Positions 1 to 7,692 of a DNA stretch of 18,747 bases are shown here, piece by piece (position 1 is the stretch's first letter; each line of letters begins with the position of its first letter). This DNA comes from CAZNXJ01 sp964577115. Lineage in GTDB: Bacteria > Planctomycetota > Planctomycetia > Pirellulales > Pirellulaceae. The notes under the pieces were generated by a model that made no database searches, was not told the DNA's origin, and was given only the letters and a program-made list of their open reading frames with translations. Both the position numbers and the translations under genes were made by a program. The stretch lies in assembly GCA_964577115.1 (NCBI GenBank), contig CAZNXJ010000051.1, positions 1-18,747 of the forward strand, in the 5' to 3' direction.

Positions 1-145
1 CGCGTTCTCGACGAGCTTTGGACTCGTCTGGTCACCATGGGGCCCTTCTGCTACAGTTCCCGCCCGCGCAGTGCGGCTGCCCGGCCGGGCGCGCACCAGC
101 GCGGAAGGCGCGCCGGTGGAACTTTTCCGGAGATGGAATGACAAC

Positions 146-841
146 ATGATGCCAGGCCTCACCAAACGCGGGCTGATTGCGGGGCTGCTGTTGAGCATGC
201 TCGCGTTCATCGGCTGTGCCGAGTTTGCGTGGCTGAACCCCATGTTGCGGCGGCAGTGGAAGGAAGACGAGGCGCTTGCGCCGACGTTTCATACGCATTT
301 AAAGCGTGTGCGCGAGCTGGAACATAAGGTGGCGAAGATGCCGCCGGACCAGCAGCAGCGGATTGCCGCCGAGCTAACTCGACTGATCCGCGAAGACCGA
401 AACACGCTGCTCCGCAGCACGGCCGTCCGCAGTCTGAGCGCCCTTCCGCCGGAACTAAGCCAGCAAGGGATCCAGATTGCTGCGACCGATCCCGATCCGC
501 GCCTGCGCGAGGCGGCCTGCGAAGCGCTTGGCAACCTCGGCGACGCCGCCGCGCTCAGCACGCTCGTCGCGCTGGTGCGCGAGGACGAACAGCTCGACGT
601 GCGTCTCGCCGCCACTCGGCAATTGGGCCGGTTCAAGGATCCCGAGGCCATTGCCGCCTTAGGGGTCGCGCTGGACGACCCGAACCCTGCGATGCAATTC
701 CGAGCGGTCCACGCGCTGCGTGAAGTTTCGGGGCGCGACTACGGCGACGATCTCGAACTGTGGCGCGCGTATGTCCGCGGCGAAGACCCACCCCCGCGGG
801 ACGGCCCCTCCTTCGCCGAACGCATCAGGAATTGGTTCTAA
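146..841 (+). CDS. HEAT-repeat lipoprotein, function unknown
   Basis: A 231-residue protein. The start at 146 is chosen because it places a short positive N-terminus (KR at 7-8), a hydrophobic stretch (10-22) and a Cys at residue 24 after F-I-G, a passable lipobox; longer in-frame starts would bury this signal. A charged helical stretch (about 35-90, rich in E, R, K, Q) is followed by helical repeats of HEAT/PBS type at about 85-205, visible as recurring alternations such as DPDPRLREAACEALGNLGD and DPNPAMQFRAVHALREVSG. The repeats suggest protein binding on the outer face of a membrane; no catalytic residues are seen. The weak purine stretch GGAATGA precedes the start. The next gene, also an exported protein, follows on the same strand after 101 bp, so co-transcription is possible. 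Fold assignment is fairly safe; the role is unknown. Confidence 0.8.
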   Translation: MMPGLTKRGLIAGLLLSMLAFIGCAEFAWLNPMLRRQWKEDEALAPTFHTHLKRVRELEHKVAKMPPDQQQRIAAELTRLIREDRNTLLRSTAVRSLSALPPELSQQGIQIAATDPDPRLREAACEALGNLGDAAALSTLVALVREDEQLDVRLAATRQLGRFKDPEAIAALGVALDDPNPAMQFRAVHALREVSGRDYGDDLELWRAYVRGEDPPPRDGPSFAERIRNWF

Positions 842-942
842 CTTTCACGCCCTTTTTTCCGCTCGCCCTTCTGCGATGCGGCGCGCCTGCTATTGAACAT
901 CGATCGGCCACGCGACCTCTTGGAATAGTCTGATTGCACTCT

Positions 943-2789
943 ATGATCCGCACCGTCGCTTCGTGCTTGTTGCTTTTCGGCATACTGCTCTTTGTCTCCC
1001 GGGCAATTCAGGAATCGAAAGCTCAGAACCCTATCAGTGCCAACAGCGACGAGCGGCCGGTTGCCGCGCGCACGGTGGGCCGCCGAGTCCAGACGCCCGC
1101 GCTCCGCCCCGGACGCTCGGCTACCCCAGCGAANNNNNNNNNNNNNNNNNNNNNNNNNNNNNNNNNNNNNNNNNNNNNNNNNNNNNNNNNNNNNNNNNNN
1201 NNNNNNNNNNNNNNNNNNNNNNNNNNNNNNNNNTGAATCCCCCGGCGCTGACGGGGCCGATCCGAACGGCAGCGGCCGTCAAACCGAGCGCGGAAGCTCC
1301 GCTTGCGGAAGCCGCAGAACCGACCCGGTCCGCCCGAACGGAAGCCACGCTCGACAAAGACCTCGCGGCTCCCGAGTTGGATCTATTGGAACCGGTTGTC
1401 GGCGGGGAACCGGAGCTCGAAGCACCCCAGTCCCCGATCGCGTTCGCTCCACCGGAAGTCGATGAAGGTCCCGCGTTCCCGCGTTCTCCGGGTAGCGAGC
1501 GGAAGGCGCGGACGGAGCTGGAGGGTGACGAGCTGGCCGATGACCCGGTGTTCGAATTAGCCCCGCCATCCCAAGCGACGTTGGCTGATCGCCCGACCGT
1601 CACGCCGGTCGACGGGGTTCGTTCTGCTTCGCGCGCTAACCTGTCGGCCCGTGACGACCGATCGGCCGCGGCCCCCCTGCCGCTCGACGGCGTATCGGAT
1701 TTTGCGTTGGAAGACGGGCTGGCGACTGCGGACGGAGAGGATCTGGACTTGGGCGAGCTGCCGGACGAGCTCGAGGAGGTAGCCGGGCCGGAGGTACCTG
1801 AGTCGCTACTGCCGCTGCGCGAGCAGGTGCGCGACGTGCTGGCGTACTACCTTGAGCGTCCCGAAACGGTCCAGAGACGCACCCCTTGGGGCGTGATGCA
1901 CGCTTTCATCGCCTATGGTGTCGATACGGAAGTACTCAACCAGGGCCGCCCGGTCAACGCGATTGCTTACCTGTGCTGGAATGGTCCGTGCCGAGGTCAG
2001 CGGCTGCTGGGGCTCTCGCGCAGCGGCGAGCTGGTCGCGCGCAAGGGCGTGGGGGTGCAGGGCCATGAGGGCCAGTTCCTCGCGATGCTCGCCCAGTCGA
2101 AAGTCAAAATCGACTACCCGATCCGCGTTAACGGGCGCAACTTCACGGTGGCGGACCTGGTGCGCCACGAACAGGATACGTGCCGGGAGAAAACCGAGCT
2201 GACATTCAAGCTGATCGGGCTCTCCCATTACCTGGACACCGACGCCACCTGGAAGAACAACGCGGGAGAAACCTGGGATATACCTCGGCTGATCAAGGAA
2301 GAGCTGGCTCAGCCGATCATCGGAGCGGCATGCGGCGGAACGCATCGTCTGATGGGCTTCAGCTACGCGCTGAACCGGCGCGAGCTCGAAGGGGGGGAAA
2401 TCTCCGGCCAGTGGCTCCGCGCGCGAAAGTATGTGGATTCTTACCACGACTATACTTTCACGCTCCAAAATGCCGACGGAAGTTTTAGTACGAATTGGTT
2501 CCGCGGGCCCGGGGCTTTGGGCGATGACGCTCGCCGTTTGGAAACCACCGGACATATCCTTGAGTGGCTGGTGTTCTCCTTGCCCGACGACGAGCTGACA
2601 AGTCCACGGACGGTGAAGAGCGTCGAGTTCCTGGCGAACCTGCTGTGGGAAAAGCGTGACCGTGAGTGGGAGGTGGGGCCGAAGGGCCACGCCCTGCACG
2701 CGCTGGCTCTGTACGACGAGCGGGTGTTTGGCGGCCGGCCGGGTCAGCGCCGCATCGAACTGGCCGATCGCACGTCGAACCGGCGCTGA
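943..2789 (+). CDS. Large exported protein, function unknown, interrupted by assembly gap
   Basis: The ATG at 943 opens a clear signal peptide: MIRT, then a hydrophobic stretch to about residue 18, and possible cleavage after SKA. Sixty-three codons are readable before the N run. After the gap, 517 codons are open to the TGA at 2787, but in a different nominal frame. I join the halves because both have coding-like third positions, and the left half has only a signal peptide while the right has none. Post-gap sequence to about 1800 is low-complexity, rich in Pro, Ala, Glu and Asp, probably a disordered spacer. From about 1800 there is a folded, helix-rich region with His, Cys and Trp residues (for example CWNGPCRG, AACGGTHRLMG). 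I do not recognise the family; a helical toroid-like fold is only a guess. The true length is unknown. Confidence 0.7.
1134..1233. other. Assembly gap of 100 Ns
   Basis: Exactly 100 consecutive undetermined bases, the conventional placeholder for a gap of unknown size. It falls in the exported-protein gene just after the signal peptide. Sequence on both sides is GC-rich and Pro/Ala-coding, the kind of region that often breaks short-read assemblies. Confidence 0.95.
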
Positions 2790-2869
2790 GTGCTACCGCA
2801 GGCGGTGTGGAAGGGCGGCTCGAAGACGGTCGCTTCGAGTCGTCGAGAGCAGATTCGCGATGCGCAGGT

Positions 2870-2936
2870 CAGCGTTCCTTCGCGGGAGGGACGCTGCCGA
2901 GCGGACGCGAGAAATGGGGAACGCGCACCGCGTTCC
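2870..2936 (+). terminator. Two tandem hairpins downstream of the gapped gene
   Basis: Hairpin 1 pairs 2870-2878 with 2888-2896 (CAGCGTTCC with GGGACGCTG, one G-U pair, 9-base loop). Hairpin 2 pairs 2918-2925 with 2929-2936 (GGAACGCG with CGCGTTCC, perfect, 3-base loop). Neither is followed by a T run, so intrinsic termination is uncertain. The 295 bp between the TGA at 2789 and the ATG at 3085 otherwise show no convincing gene. Confidence 0.35.
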
Positions 2937-3084
2937 AAGGCGGCTTTCGAGGTCGAAATGGTTCGCCTGCAGCATGGCGTTGCCGATCTGAGGTAAACAG
3001 CATACGATGCGTACGCAACCGGGGTCCTGCGACGAATTCGCCCTCGCCCTTCCCGCCGTGCCTGCCGTCGCGTCTACACCACGC

Positions 3085-4017
3085 ATGAAGCCTCAACGTT
3101 TCACGAAACAATTCGCCGCCTTCTTCGAGATGGCGGTTCGCGCCTGTCGTGAAGCAGAGGCCGATGCCGTTTTGATCATGATGGAAGGGCCGACGGACTG
3201 GGAGCAGCTCCGTGTCCGCGCCGACGGCATCAAAACGATCATCGTGGGTGACACGGCCGAAGACGTCGAAGGTGCCGCGGAGGAAGGCTTCCCTGCCGTG
3301 GTGCTCAACATCAAGGAAGCCCCGATCCTCGAAAAGGTCACTAAGGCCGTGCTCGAATGCGTCGCCCGGGAGACGATCGCCCCCGGCGCCGCGGTCATTG
3401 CCCTCTACAGTGGCTTCGAGCCCGACAAGATCGATTCGATCAGCTACATCAGCCTCGACGAACACCTCGGCCGGCTCACCTCGCGGGACCTGAAGCTCCT
3501 GGAGACGAGCGTCCCGCTGAACACGCTCAAGTCGATCGTCGATTTGGCTGTGGAAATTGGCCGCGAAGGCCGCGAAGGGAAACCCGTCGGCACGATGTTC
3601 GTCGTCGGTGACACTCGCCGGGTGCTCGCGCACAGCCATCCGGCCGGCTTCGACCCCGTGAAAGGGTACCACCGCCGCGAGCGGAATATCTTTGATAGCC
3701 GCGTACGCGAGGCGATCAAAGAGATCGCGCAGCTCGACGGCGCTTTTATCGTCTCGCCGGATGGCACCGTCGAGCGTTCCTGCCAACTCGTCGATGCCGC
3801 TCACGCCAACGTCACCATCTCCGCCGGGCTGGGCGCTCGCCACTGGGCGGCGGCCGCGATCAGCAAAGCGACGAACGCGATCGCCGTGGTGGTTAGCGAA
3901 TCGAGCGGTACCGTGCGTCTCTTTAAGAACGGCGAAGTCGTACTGCGTATCGAGCCGTTTCGCCGGCCGATGAAGTGGAAAGACTTCGACGCCGACGCCG
4001 CCGGCTCCGACAATTAA
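3085..4017 (+). CDS. Diadenylate cyclase of DacZ-like architecture (c-di-AMP synthesis)
   Basis: A 310-residue protein predicted to condense two ATP into cyclic di-AMP. The C-terminal part (about 165-295) is a DAC (DisA_N) domain, with motif 1 as D218-G219-A220 in QLDGAFIVSPDG and motif 2 as R252-H253-W254-A255 in GARHWAAAAISK, followed by the core strand NAIAVVVSESSGTVRLF. The N-terminal part (about 20-130) has alternating strands and helices (DAVLIMMEG, IKTIIVGD, AVVLNIKE) like the pyruvate-kinase C-terminal-type domain of archaeal DacZ; the linker VEIGREGREGKPVGTMFVVGD also suits that group. No membrane segment is seen, unlike CdaA, and there is no helix-hairpin-helix tail as in DisA. ATG 3085 is preferred over ATG 3007 because the extra 26 residues are low-complexity. 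The family motif is normally RHR; here the third residue is Trp, so activity is not assured. Confidence 0.85.
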   Translation: MKPQRFTKQFAAFFEMAVRACREAEADAVLIMMEGPTDWEQLRVRADGIKTIIVGDTAEDVEGAAEEGFPAVVLNIKEAPILEKVTKAVLECVARETIAPGAAVIALYSGFEPDKIDSISYISLDEHLGRLTSRDLKLLETSVPLNTLKSIVDLAVEIGREGREGKPVGTMFVVGDTRRVLAHSHPAGFDPVKGYHRRERNIFDSRVREAIKEIAQLDGAFIVSPDGTVERSCQLVDAAHANVTISAGLGARHWAAAAISKATNAIAVVVSESSGTVRLFKNGEVVLRIEPFRRPMKWKDFDADAAGSDN

Positions 4018-4018
4018 A

Positions 4019-4051
4019 ATTCGATTCTTCTAGATTCGATTCTTCGAGAAT
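4019..4051. repeat. Two-copy 15-bp direct repeat with small inverted repeat
   Basis: ATTCGATTCTTC occurs at 4019-4030 and again at 4034-4045, a 15-bp period. The second copy leads into ATTCT-TCG-AGAAT (4039-4051), a 5-bp stem with a 3-base loop. It fills the 52-bp gap between two convergent genes and is AT-richer than its surroundings, so it may be a weak bidirectional terminator. Confidence 0.5.
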
Positions 4052-4069
4052 TCCGGCGAAGGCTTCCGA

Positions 4070-4306
4070 CTATTCGCTCCCCGCGCAGAATCCACCGCCG
4101 CATTGCGGCAGTCCGCACCCGCCGCCCGGCCTCGGTGCCGAGCAGATCGGCAGCGAGGATTTCTGATTCGTATGCGCGGCCACGCGGCTGAAATGCTTTT
4201 CCAGTTCGCGGCTCCCGCACTCGGGGCACTCCGGCACCTCCTGGCCGCGAATCAGCAGTTCGAAGTCGCCTCGGCACTTCTGGCAGGTGTATTCGTAAAT
4301 CGGCAT
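4070..4306 (-). CDS. FmdB-family zinc-ribbon protein
   Basis: A 78-residue protein. The N-terminus MPIYEYTCQKC is typical of the FmdB/CxxC_CxxC regulatory-type zinc ribbon. The metal-binding pairs are C8-x2-C11 and C27-x2-C30 (CPEC), giving a four-Cys zinc site, with the usual aromatic and acidic residues between them (FELLIRGQEVPECPECGS). I chose the start at 4306 because it matches this family N-terminus exactly; a longer frame reaching back to 4426 is Arg/Gly-rich and unlike the family. The C-terminal tail adds a Gly/Cys-rich segment, CGLPQCGGGFC, with extra Cys residues that might bind a second metal or be redox-active. The molecular role of this family is poorly known, though it is often linked to regulation. 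It is divergent from nnrE and convergent with the DAC gene. Confidence 0.85.
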   Translation of the reverse strand: MPIYEYTCQKCRGDFELLIRGQEVPECPECGSRELEKHFSRVAAHTNQKSSLPICSAPRPGGGCGLPQCGGGFCAGSE

Positions 4307-4444
4307 CGAAGTTATCGAGTCTTGGAAGTCGGGTTCGCGATACAAAGGCCCGCTCGTCGCCATACGAGGTCGCCCGGCCGCCCCTGAACGCCCAACGGGG
4401 CGCTCGGCGACTCGCGGCGGAGCCATCCATTAAAATACCATCGC

Positions 4445-4458
4445 TTTGCTGCTGCAAA
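4445..4458. promoter_or_regulatory. Short inverted repeat in divergent fmdB-type/nnrE region
   Basis: TTTGC-TGCT-GCAAA lies 35 bp before the nnrE start, between divergent genes. A TAAAAT hexamer at 4431-4436 could be a -10 element for nnrE, but I see no good -35. This could be an operator or chance. Confidence 0.25.
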
Positions 4459-4492
4459 AGCCCTTTGCTTTCCCCTGCCGAGAGAGCTGCCG

Positions 4493-5176
4493 ATGACGCT
4501 CGTCCTAACTCGCGAACAAGTCCGTGCCGTCGACCGCCGGGCGATTGAGCACTACGGGATGCACAGTCTCGTGCTCATGGAAAACGCTGGCCGCGGAGTG
4601 GTCGATTTACTCGAACAACAAGGCATTGGCGGGCCGGTCGTGATCCTCTGCGGCCGCGGCAACAACGGCGGCGATGGGTTCGTCATCGCACGCCACTTGC
4701 TGCTCCGCGGCCACTCGGCCATCGCCGTCGTCTTCGATCCCGAGGATTCGCTGAGCGACGATGCGCGGGCGAACTACGAAATCCTGCGACGCGGTGGAGC
4801 GCCGCTCGTCGCTGCCGCTTCCGAGGAGGCGGTCGGGCCACTGGAAGACATATTGCGGCCGGCCGACTGGATCGTCGACGCGCTGCTCGGCACCGGGGCT
4901 CGCGGGCGCCCACGCTCGCCGTACGACGAGGCGATTCGGCAGGCCAACCGCGCGGCCGCTCGACGTCTGGCCGTCGATTGGCCCAGCGGCCTGGATTGTG
5001 ACACCGGGGAAGCGTCGGGCGATAGCACGTTCCGCGCGGACGTCACGGCGACGTTCGTGGCGCTCAAACCGGCCGCCACGCGTCCGGAAACGCAGGCGTG
5101 GACCGGTGCCGTCCATGTGATCTCGATCGGCATTTTGCCTTGCGTTGTTGACGACATTACGCGCGGCGACCTGTAA
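4493..5176 (+). CDS. nnrE: NAD(P)H-hydrate epimerase (YjeF N-terminal domain)
   Basis: A 227-residue, single-domain cytoplasmic enzyme that interconverts the R and S epimers of hydrated NAD(P)H so that the S-specific dehydratase can repair them. Visible family marks are MENAGRG (29-35), the glycine-rich nucleotide loop GRGNNGGDGF starting at residue 54, IVDALLGTG in the middle, and the D162-x-PSGLD168 motif followed by TATFVALKPA. In many bacteria this domain is fused to the NnrD dehydratase; here it stands alone, so NnrD should be encoded elsewhere. A GAGAG stretch just upstream of the ATG can serve as a weak ribosome binding site. selA follows after 79 bp on the same strand. The family assignment is secure; the detailed substrate preference is taken from the family. 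Confidence 0.92.
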   Translation: MTLVLTREQVRAVDRRAIEHYGMHSLVLMENAGRGVVDLLEQQGIGGPVVILCGRGNNGGDGFVIARHLLLRGHSAIAVVFDPEDSLSDDARANYEILRRGGAPLVAAASEEAVGPLEDILRPADWIVDALLGTGARGRPRSPYDEAIRQANRAAARRLAVDWPSGLDCDTGEASGDSTFRADVTATFVALKPAATRPETQAWTGAVHVISIGILPCVVDDITRGDL

Positions 5177-5255
5177 CGGTACGCGCCGCTCGGCACACCT
5201 TCCTGCTACACTGGGACATCGGAATCGTTGTTCTGCTCACCTCCTAGGACGGCTG

Positions 5256-6686
5256 ATGAGTGACATGTCGAACGTTCTACGCAATATTCCGTCGGTGCAC
5301 GAACTGCTGGAGAGCCCGCCGCTGAAGCGCGCGGTGGAACGCGTCAGTCACAATGTCGTTGTGGGACGTGTGCGGACATTTCTGGATCAACTCCGAGCGG
5401 ACATGCAGAATCGAGCGGCGGATCTGCACGTACCGGCGCCGGCGGAGTTGGCCGAACGGATCGCTCAGTGGATTCTCCAGCAGGAACAGCCGCGGCTGCG
5501 GCCGGTCATCAATGCGACCGGCATCCTCCTGCACACCGGGCTGGGCCGAGCTCCGCTCGCCGAGGAAGCCGTCTATGCGATCCGCGATTTGTGCCAGGGC
5601 TATTGCAGCCTGGAGGTGGATCTGGAGTCGGGCGAGCGGAGTCAGCGGACGCTCGCCGTCGAGCGTCAGCTGACGCGCTTGACGGGAGCTGAGGCGGCAC
5701 TCGTCGTGAACAATAACGCGGCGGCGACGATGCTCGCCCTGGCCGCCTTGGCCGCCGGGCGGGAAGTCATTGTCTCGCGCGGCGAGCTCGTCGAAATCGG
5801 CGGGAACTACCGGCTGCCCGACGTCATGCAGACCAGCGGGGCGCGGCTCCGCGAAGTCGGCACCACGAACAAGACGCGCCGGGAGGACTATGCCCGGGCC
5901 ATTAGCCCGGAAACCGGGGCCCTGCTGAAGGTACACACGAGCAACTACCGGATCACGGGCTTCACCGAATCCACACCGCTTGCCGAGCTGGTCGCCCTGG
6001 GGCGTGAACACCGGCTCCCCGTAATTGACGACATCGGCTCGGGAGCCCTGATGGATTTGCGACGCTTCGGGATCGAGGGGGAACCGCTGGCGGCGGAGAG
6101 CATCCAGACCGGTGCCGACCTGGTTCTCTTCAGTGGTGACAAGCTCCTGGGAGGTCCCCAGTGCGGCATCCTGGTTGGCCGAGCGAACTTAATCGACACC
6201 ATTCGGCGCCACCCGCTGATGCGCGCAATGCGCGTCGACAAGCTGACGCTCGCCGCACTTACGGCAACGCTCCATCTTTACCGCGACCCGGCGGTGGCCG
6301 AGCAGCGCGTGCCGCTGCTGTCACTGCTCGCAACGCCCCTCGAAAACTTGCGCCAGCGGGCCGAACGGCTGGCGCCGCAATTGGCCGCGACGCCGCCCGT
6401 GCGCTCGGCAACGCCCGTCGAAGACACGAGCCTGCTCGGAGGCGGCTCGGTGCCCGAGCAGCAGCAGCCGACCTGGTGCATCGCGCTTGAACCGGAACAG
6501 GAATCCGTCTCGACGCTCGCCCAGCGCCTGCGGCTTGGAACACCCGCCGTGATGGGGCGCATCCAACACGATCGGCTGTTGCTCGATCTCCGCACCGTCT
6601 TCCCCGCGCAGGACACCCAACTCGTCACGGCGTTCGAACGGCTCGAAGGACCTAAACCCCGGCCCGCGACCGCGGCCGGACATTGA
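5256..6686 (+). CDS. selA: L-seryl-tRNA(Sec) selenium transferase
   Basis: A 476-residue PLP enzyme that converts seryl-tRNA(Sec) to selenocysteyl-tRNA(Sec) using selenophosphate, acting as a large ring-shaped oligomer in the family. The N-terminal helical domain is recognisable (LRNIPSVHELLESP), followed by RPVINATGILLHTGLGRAPL, GAEAALVVNNNAAA and the cofactor-binding segment LVLFSGDKLLGGPQCGILVG, in which K296 is the expected PLP-linked lysine. Length is close to the E. coli enzyme (463). The start at 5256 follows an AGGACGG ribosome binding site and begins at the family N-terminus; the open frame upstream to 5145 does not match the family. selB lies 4 kb away on the opposite strand, so the two are not one operon here. 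A selenophosphate synthase is not in the window. Confidence 0.96.
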   Translation: MSDMSNVLRNIPSVHELLESPPLKRAVERVSHNVVVGRVRTFLDQLRADMQNRAADLHVPAPAELAERIAQWILQQEQPRLRPVINATGILLHTGLGRAPLAEEAVYAIRDLCQGYCSLEVDLESGERSQRTLAVERQLTRLTGAEAALVVNNNAAATMLALAALAAGREVIVSRGELVEIGGNYRLPDVMQTSGARLREVGTTNKTRREDYARAISPETGALLKVHTSNYRITGFTESTPLAELVALGREHRLPVIDDIGSGALMDLRRFGIEGEPLAAESIQTGADLVLFSGDKLLGGPQCGILVGRANLIDTIRRHPLMRAMRVDKLTLAALTATLHLYRDPAVAEQRVPLLSLLATPLENLRQRAERLAPQLAATPPVRSATPVEDTSLLGGGSVPEQQQPTWCIALEPEQESVSTLAQRLRLGTPAVMGRIQHDRLLLDLRTVFPAQDTQLVTAFERLEGPKPRPATAAGH

Positions 6687-6781
6687 GAGTCGTTCCACCC
6701 AATGTGGGTATTCAACCGGGGCGCGGCGGAACGAGAATGGAGCCCGTGAACTGGGAACTCCATCGAGTTCGGCTCGGGACC

Positions 6782-7573
6782 ATGCGCCTGCGGAACGAGT
6801 TGTTTGTAATCGGCGTGACACTGCTGCTTTGCTCTGGCGCCGCGGCCGAGGATGGGCTGCGCACGTTCCGCGCCTGGGAGGCCTTCCCAGTCGGCGCATG
6901 GAAGGAAGTGCGTGTTACCAAGCAGTCGCTGAAGGCCGACGGGAGCGTGGCGAGTACGAGCGTGGCGGAGACGCGTACGACGCTCGCGGGCATCGACGAG
7001 CGGGGCGTCACCTTGCACATTGACGTGACCGTGGAAGTCGAGAACAAGCGGTTGCCAAGCAGCCACCAGGAAGTCTGGTACGGCTTTAACGGCGAGAGCC
7101 GCGGTCAAAGCGTCACCATCGAGCGCCTGACGCAGGAAGCCGTTGAGGTGGACGGCGAGCGACTTTCGGCTCGCGTGTACCGGCTGGGCACGCAGGAAAG
7201 CGGACTGCGCCGCGAATCACGCGTGCAAGTGGTCGAACGTTTTCCGTACGTGCTCGAAAAACGCTCGTCCCTGATCGATGTACGGGGCGACGCAGTAACC
7301 GAGCTGGAGACGCTCGTCGCCAACGTCTTGTCTCTCGACCTGCCACACGAGGTGGGAGGCGAGCTGACCGATTCTTGTCATGTAAAGACCGTTCTGCAGA
7401 CACGCGACGCACGCATTCACACGGTTGAGGTCTTTTGTGCGAACGTGCCCGGTTGGGTCGTCGCCCACTGGTCGAAGCGGCTCGACGCACAAGGCCGCAT
7501 GCTGGAGCGCAGTACGCTCGAGCTGATGGATTTCGGCTTCGAGGAAGTACCGCCACGGGACGAGTCGCGCTAA
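6782..7573 (+). CDS. Exported protein of unknown function
   Basis: A 263-residue protein. The start at 6782 (MRLRNELFVIGVTLLLCSGAAAEDG) gives a standard signal peptide: two Arg, a hydrophobic core at about 7-18, and an A-x-A site with likely cleavage after A22. An earlier in-frame start at 6683 would put about 33 non-hydrophobic residues before the signal and overlap selA. The mature part is rich in charged residues and beta-prone segments (for example SWTKE-like alternation around WKEVRVTKQSLK, and later HTVEVFCANVPGWVVAHWSKRLD). There is a single Cys pair (DSCHV and EVFCAN) that could form a disulfide outside the cytoplasm. I recognise no family or catalytic motif. It follows selA by 95 bp, but nothing ties its role to selenium. 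Confidence 0.75.
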   Translation: MRLRNELFVIGVTLLLCSGAAAEDGLRTFRAWEAFPVGAWKEVRVTKQSLKADGSVASTSVAETRTTLAGIDERGVTLHIDVTVEVENKRLPSSHQEVWYGFNGESRGQSVTIERLTQEAVEVDGERLSARVYRLGTQESGLRRESRVQVVERFPYVLEKRSSLIDVRGDAVTELETLVANVLSLDLPHEVGGELTDSCHVKTVLQTRDARIHTVEVFCANVPGWVVAHWSKRLDAQGRMLERSTLELMDFGFEEVPPRDESR

Positions 7574-7624
7574 GGGGCAGAATTGGCGCTGCGTGTACGG
7601 GGCCTGGGAGCAAGAAACCGCAAA

Positions 7625-7653
7625 GCGGCCCGCACGCTTTCACGCGGGGCCGC
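7625..7653. terminator. GC-rich hairpin between convergent genes
   Basis: GCGGCCCGC (7625-7633) pairs with GCGGGGCCGC (7644-7653) around a 10-base loop, with one bulged G. It is preceded by AAA and followed by GTTT, so it could end transcription from both sides: the exported-protein gene ending at 7573 (+) and the SHD1 gene ending at 7693 (-). Confidence 0.6.
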
Positions 7654-7692
7654 GTTTGCGTCCCAATCGCTCCCAACAGCAAATTTCGTTGA

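Noticed and set aside
893..930. Possible promoter TTGAAC with a downstream AT-rich hexamer before the gapped gene.
   Set aside because: Spacing to any -10-like hexamer is far from 16-18 bp, so the match is not supported.
2790..2996. The frame of the exported protein continues open for 68 codons after its TGA, raising the idea of a selenocysteine codon.
   Set aside because: The only downstream hairpin (ACCG-CAGG-CGGT) is too small for a SECIS, there is no redox motif at the UGA, and the extension is Arg/Ser-rich like random GC-rich frames.
2869..3843. Long minus-strand open frame of 324 codons opposite the DAC-domain gene.
   Set aside because: The plus strand carries the DGA and RH motifs and a coherent fold; the antisense product is His/Asp/Arg-rich with no recognisable pattern.
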